From Nitrospirota bacterium (GTDB lineage Bacteria; Nitrospirota; Nitrospiria; Nitrospirales; UBA8639), in the NCBI GenBank assembly GCA_029881175.1, contig JAOUNC010000011.1:1-18141 (forward strand): a stretch of DNA of 18,141 nt, in the 5' to 3' direction. Made by a program: the position numbers and the translations under genes. Positions 14,939 through 18,141 of this stretch are shown here, piece by piece (position 1 is the first letter of the stretch; each line of letters begins with the position of its first letter). The notes under the pieces were generated by a model. That model searched no databases. It was not told the origin of the DNA and was given only the letters and a program-made list of their open reading frames with translations.

Positions 14939-15290
14939 TCTGTAAGGAAATTTCTAGGCATGCTGTTGCCCATAGCGACAAACGTTCCAAAGCTGAGCTG
15001 TGGCATGAACTCACTGACAAACTTGGGAGAAAAGAGATACAGGCAAGATTAAAGAGAGGGGGAGGAAGCGTTCAACCTTCAACAGGCAATAATGTCTTCA
15101 CCTTCAACTCAGACATTTCAATATTCTCTCCCCTTTCAAGAGGTCTACTCTGAGGAGGAAGCAACGGTGAGAGTGAGAGGCCATAGAATAATGAACCCAA
15201 TTTCTCATCCTCTCAAGAAGATTCCGTTCCTTTCTCCTCAGCCACTTTAAGGAAAGCGCCATCTTTTCATCGGCGTACCCAACCATTATC
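14939..15290. other. Intergenic stretch of about 350 nt between convergent genes
   Basis: No supported gene. It lies between the ends of the hybrid kinase gene and the tadD-like gene. It is rich in CTCTC and GAGAG blocks and holds a degenerate palindromic repeat at about 15125-15180. The short reading frames here look like by-products of that repeat. Confidence 0.5.
15125..15180 (-). repeat. Degenerate palindromic repeat of the CTCTCCC / GAGAGTGAGAGG kind
   Basis: CTCTCCCCTTTCAAGAGG at one end and GGTGAGAGTGAGAGG at the other have the same block composition and order as the repeats near aguA, with many substitutions. AGAGTGAGA also occurs in the filler next to copy A (near 4531). Membership in the same family is an inference. 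Confidence 0.35.
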
Positions 15291-16283
15291 TTACAAACAA
15301 GCCGGCTCCTGACGAATCAACGTTTGTTGTTGAATCATGGGGAGTTTTGACAACATCCGATTGCTAAGCATTAAATTCTCCTTGGCCTTTTCATAAAACG
15401 TGGGCTTGGTGTCCATGGCTGCCTCAAAACAGCGAGAAGCCCTGGCAAACTGCCCAGCTTCCAGAAAGGCCACACCCACATTATTATAGGCCTGCGCCGA
15501 ATCCATCCCTCGAGTATAGGCTTCGTAGGCCAGGTCAAAATGCCCAAGCTTACTCAAAGCTAATCCCAGATTATTCGAAATTTTGTCGTTAGATCCTCCA
15601 ACCTGAATCGCATGTTGAAAGGTTCTCACCGCCTCTTCATATTGAGCATCTAAAAAATAGGCCATACCTAAATTATTCAAGATCGACGGATCACCGGACT
15701 TTTGTTGCAAGGCAACCTCATAGAGGTGGATCGCCTCTTTATGATCATGACGCCGATCGGCCACGATACCGAGGTAATTCTTGGACGTCCACATATTTCC
15801 GTCATATAACAAGGCAGCATGAAACTCTTGTTCGGCTTCCTGATCCCGTTCCATCTTCAGCAGGGCCCGACCCATCCCCTCATAGGCTGGAGCAAAATTT
15901 AAATCATAATCCAAGATTTGATGAAATTCATCATAGGCGTCCTGAGGCTGCCCTTTTTCCAAATAGATCACTGCCAGCTTATAGCGGGCAGGGATTCGTT
16001 CCGGGGAGGCCTGCAACACTTTTTCATATTGAACTTTTGCCGTTTGGAAATCACCTTGCTGTAAGTGGGCATCTCCTAGTTTTTCATTATCGTCTTCATT
16101 CATTACTTTCGTGAGATCCACAGGGGCCTGAGATTCTGGATCAATGCCCGCCTTCTGGCGTTCCAAGATTTGTTGGTAATGTTCATCCTGAAGTGTAAAC
16201 ATAGACGATTCTTTTTTCGCACATCCAGTAGCACTCAGACCGAACAACATAAACAGTGTTACGAGGAGGCTCGCCTTCATCAT
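15291..16283 (-). CDS. tadD: TadD-like TPR lipoprotein of a Tad/Flp pilus locus
   Basis: Predicted lipoprotein pilotin or assembly factor for the Tad (tight adherence) pilus apparatus, placed directly after tadB-tadC. From the ATG at 16283 (330 aa) it begins MMKASLLVTLFMLFGLSATGC, a signal peptide with lipobox ATGC and modified Cys21. At least six tetratricopeptide repeats follow, e.g. LGDAHLQQGDFQTAKVQYEK, PARYKLAVIYLEKGQ, AYEGMGRALLKM, LNNLGMAYFLDAQYEEA, SNNLGLALSKLGHFD and YNNVGVAFLEAGQFARA. GAGGTG lies just before ATG 16283. A second start, ATG at 16394, has an even better AGGAAGG but would add 37 residues before the signal peptide. The fold and lipoprotein nature are clear; the Tad role rests on its neighbours. 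Confidence 0.8.
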   Translation of the reverse strand: MMKASLLVTLFMLFGLSATGCAKKESSMFTLQDEHYQQILERQKAGIDPESQAPVDLTKVMNEDDNEKLGDAHLQQGDFQTAKVQYEKVLQASPERIPARYKLAVIYLEKGQPQDAYDEFHQILDYDLNFAPAYEGMGRALLKMERDQEAEQEFHAALLYDGNMWTSKNYLGIVADRRHDHKEAIHLYEVALQQKSGDPSILNNLGMAYFLDAQYEEAVRTFQHAIQVGGSNDKISNNLGLALSKLGHFDLAYEAYTRGMDSAQAYNNVGVAFLEAGQFARASRCFEAAMDTKPTFYEKAKENLMLSNRMLSKLPMIQQQTLIRQEPACL

Positions 16284-16496
16284 TGTGCACCTCATCTGAT
16301 GGGTTTCATTGCCAGTATTCAAGACAATCGAACGAACGGTCATATTGGTTTTTGAAAATTTCGGTTGCTCACACTCGTTTAATGGACATCCCATGTTTCA
16401 CCTTCCTCTACGTTCTTGAAATGATTTTCGAGCCTATCGTATCGGGCCTCTCTCCCACGGTGAGCCATGCCCCTTACTTTTTAGTTCTCGCTTCTC

Positions 16497-17447
16497 TCAT
16501 CCACCCATAGCCGGCAGTAAATTTCGCATAATATTAATAGCGCCCGGACCAATAATTACCACCAATAATGCCGGAAAAATGAAAAGAATGAGAGGAATCA
16601 TCAACTTCACGGGAAGCTGTGCTCCTCGTTCTTCAGCCTTCAGACGGCGTTTCAAACGCATGGAATCGGAATGGACTCGAAGAGCTTGACCAATGCTGGT
16701 ACCAAACCGATCGGTCTGAATCAGCAAGGCGACTAAACTACGAATATCCTCCAGGTCTGTCCGATTCACCAAATTGCGAAGACCTTGTTCTCGGCTTAAG
16801 CCGGCACGCAATTCCAAATTTAACAAGATAAACTCATCACCCAGATCGGGATGGCCTTCTTTAACTTCAAGCCCCACCCGGGAAATGGCTTGATCCAATC
16901 CTAACCCGGCTTCGACACACACCACCATCAGATCAAGTGCATCGGGAAACCCATTTATCAATCGTTCTTTCCGTTTGTTGATGGAATTACTTAACCAAAT
17001 CTGTGGAAGGTAAAATCCGACCACCATGGCCCCAATCAGCACAATGGGGAAATACATCGGATCCTTTCCATCCATGGAATCAGAACCAAATACAAGAAAG
17101 GCAAGCCCAAGCAGAACAGCCAGGAAAATCCTGGTTCCAAAAAAAACAACAACCGCTCGCGAGGTTCGATAACCTGCCGAGGCCAACGAGGCTTTCAACC
17201 GTGTGGTCACGGCTTTATCTTTGGGCTTATTCACCTGCCCCAATCGTTCAAGGAACGTCATTGCCTGATCTTTCAGACCAGATTGTACGTCCTTTTTCTG
17301 TGATGCATTCTGCGAAAGGGACTGACCCTTAGCGCGAATGTTCCAGTCACTGATTTTTTGCCGGGACTCCATATAGCTATACAAACCCCACCCGACAATC
17401 AAAACCACGCCAAAGACCAAGGCACTAATCAACAATAAAGGATCCAT
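16497..17447 (-). CDS. tadC: TadC-like inner-membrane platform protein (type II secretion F family)
   Basis: Inner-membrane platform component of the Tad/Flp pilus machine, working with TadB and the TadA ATPase. The 316-aa protein has hydrophobic segments at about residues 4-24, 99-121, 131-153 and 281-300, and a cytoplasmic T2SSF domain between (about 165-285) with the family pattern PDALDLMVVCVEAGLGLDQA and, later, DRFGTSIGQALRVHSD. It starts 12 nt after the tadB stop codon, with GGGATGG before the ATG, so translation is probably coupled. A gap of about 210 nt follows before tadD. Naming it TadC rather than TadB rests on its position and the longer N-terminal soluble stretch. Confidence 0.9.
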   Translation of the reverse strand: MDPLLLISALVFGVVLIVGWGLYSYMESRQKISDWNIRAKGQSLSQNASQKKDVQSGLKDQAMTFLERLGQVNKPKDKAVTTRLKASLASAGYRTSRAVVVFFGTRIFLAVLLGLAFLVFGSDSMDGKDPMYFPIVLIGAMVVGFYLPQIWLSNSINKRKERLINGFPDALDLMVVCVEAGLGLDQAISRVGLEVKEGHPDLGDEFILLNLELRAGLSREQGLRNLVNRTDLEDIRSLVALLIQTDRFGTSIGQALRVHSDSMRLKRRLKAEERGAQLPVKLMIPLILFIFPALLVVIIGPGAINIMRNLLPAMGG

Positions 17448-17459
17448 TATTCCATCCCT

Positions 17460-18141
17460 TTACACTTTAATGTCGCACATATTTTTCATCACATACGCTC
17501 CCACGACCATTAAGAAGCCGGATACAAGTGCCATCATTTGCCCGAGCTCATCCTCAATCAAGAGCCGCATGTAGGATTCATTGAGGAACCACAACGCGCC
17601 GGCCACCACAATCGGTAAGAAGAATAGGATAATTCCCGACATGCGGCCTTCGGCAGAAAGAGCTTTAACGCGGCCGAGCAACTCAAAGCGTTGCCGAATG
17701 AGTTGAGAAATCGCTTCAATAATTTCGGCTAAATTCCCACCTGTTTCCCGTTGAACGACCAGGGCCGTGACAAAAAATTTCAGATCGGTACTGATCACTC
17801 GCTCGTTTAAATTGGCCATGGCTTCCGGAACATCAATCCCAAAAGAAATTTCCTCCACGGTTCGATTAAACTCCGGACCAATAGGATCTTGAAATTCATC
17901 CCCAATCATTTTCATACCCACCGAAAACGCATGTCCGGCACGAAGAGCCCTCGCCATCAGATCCAGTGCCTCCGGGAGTTGCTCTTCAAATCTTTTAAAG
18001 CGCTTTTTACGTTGACGCTTGAACCACAGCAAAGGAAGAAAACATCCTACCACGCCAAATCCAAAGCCGACCCAAAGGGGATAACCCCGGAGACCCGCGA
18101 TAAGTAGACCGCAAGCCGCCAACACGCTGGATAATAAGAAA
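17460..18141 (-). CDS. tadB: TadB-like inner-membrane platform protein, 5' end outside window
   Basis: Partner platform protein of TadC. The frame is open to the right edge: codons upstream of the GTG at 18125 read FLLSS with no stop, and full-length relatives are about 300 aa against 221 here, so the start lies beyond the window. Visible parts are an N-terminal hydrophobic hairpin (GLLIAGLRG... GVVGCFLPLLWF), a basic patch (KRQRKKRFKRFEEQLPEALD), the T2SSF domain (LRAGHAFSVGMKMIGDEF through QRETGGNLAEIIEAIS) and two C-terminal membrane segments (GIILFFLPIVVAGALWFL; MALVSGFLMVVGAYVM). Its end, NMCDIKV, is typical of TadB. The upstream flank should carry tadA and other pilus genes. Confidence 0.88.
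   Translation of the reverse strand, partial: FLLSSVLAACGLLIAGLRGYPLWVGFGFGVVGCFLPLLWFKRQRKKRFKRFEEQLPEALDLMARALRAGHAFSVGMKMIGDEFQDPIGPEFNRTVEEISFGIDVPEAMANLNERVISTDLKFFVTALVVQRETGGNLAEIIEAISQLIRQRFELLGRVKALSAEGRMSGIILFFLPIVVAGALWFLNESYMRLLIEDELGQMMALVSGFLMVVGAYVMKNMCDIKV

Noticed and set aside
15104..15286. 60-codon minus-strand frame after the tadD-like gene
   Set aside because: Made largely of CTCTC/GAGAG repeat-like DNA, no start signal or family resemblance.

Overview
The window reads as a chromosomal segment of a Gram-negative, free-living bacterium of roughly balanced base composition. The gene content (DUF3391/HD-GYP regulators, Tad pilus genes, agmatine-to-putrescine genes and TPR lipoproteins) and the protein style remind me most of Nitrospirota (Nitrospira-like). 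That is an impression, since no rRNA, tRNA or taxonomic marker gene is present. I see no CRISPR array, classical insertion sequence or phage module.

Layout. (1) 1-1858, plus strand: a DUF3391/HD-GYP protein cut by the left edge, then a small putative secreted protein. (2) 2367-10027, minus strand, a long run read from right to left: a YihY/BrkB membrane protein, a PhoD-like phosphoesterase, an unrecognised 261-aa protein, N-carbamoylputrescine amidase (aguB), an agmatine deiminase (aguA) fused in frame to an N-terminal DUF559 nuclease-like domain, and a beta-hydroxyacid dehydrogenase. (3) 10183-14938, plus strand: a TPR lipoprotein, a second DUF3391/HD-GYP protein, and a soluble multi-PAS hybrid histidine kinase, the last two likely co-transcribed. 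(4) 15291-18141, minus strand: the tail of a Tad/Flp pilus locus (tadB, cut by the right edge, then tadC and a tadD-like TPR lipoprotein).

How the genes work together. AguA and AguB form a complete two-step route from agmatine through N-carbamoylputrescine to putrescine. The two HD-GYP proteins share their N-terminal architecture and probably act in cyclic-di-GMP turnover. One sits beside a phosphorelay kinase, and the Tad locus next to it is a surface-attachment system of the kind c-di-GMP often controls, though no direct link is visible here.

The most notable feature is between aguB and aguA. About 0.7 kb appears to have been inserted there. It carries a DUF559 nuclease-like reading frame bracketed by perfect 21-bp inverted copies of a GC-rich palindromic repeat (4565-4585 and 4950-4970), with a third copy at 5086-5118. 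The repeat supplies the nuclease's ribosome-binding site and also encodes the linker joining it to AguA. This looks like a repeat-plus-nuclease cassette, perhaps comparable in logic to REP/RAYT systems, that has captured a metabolic gene. Diverged relatives of the repeat lie at about 6984-7043 and 15125-15180.
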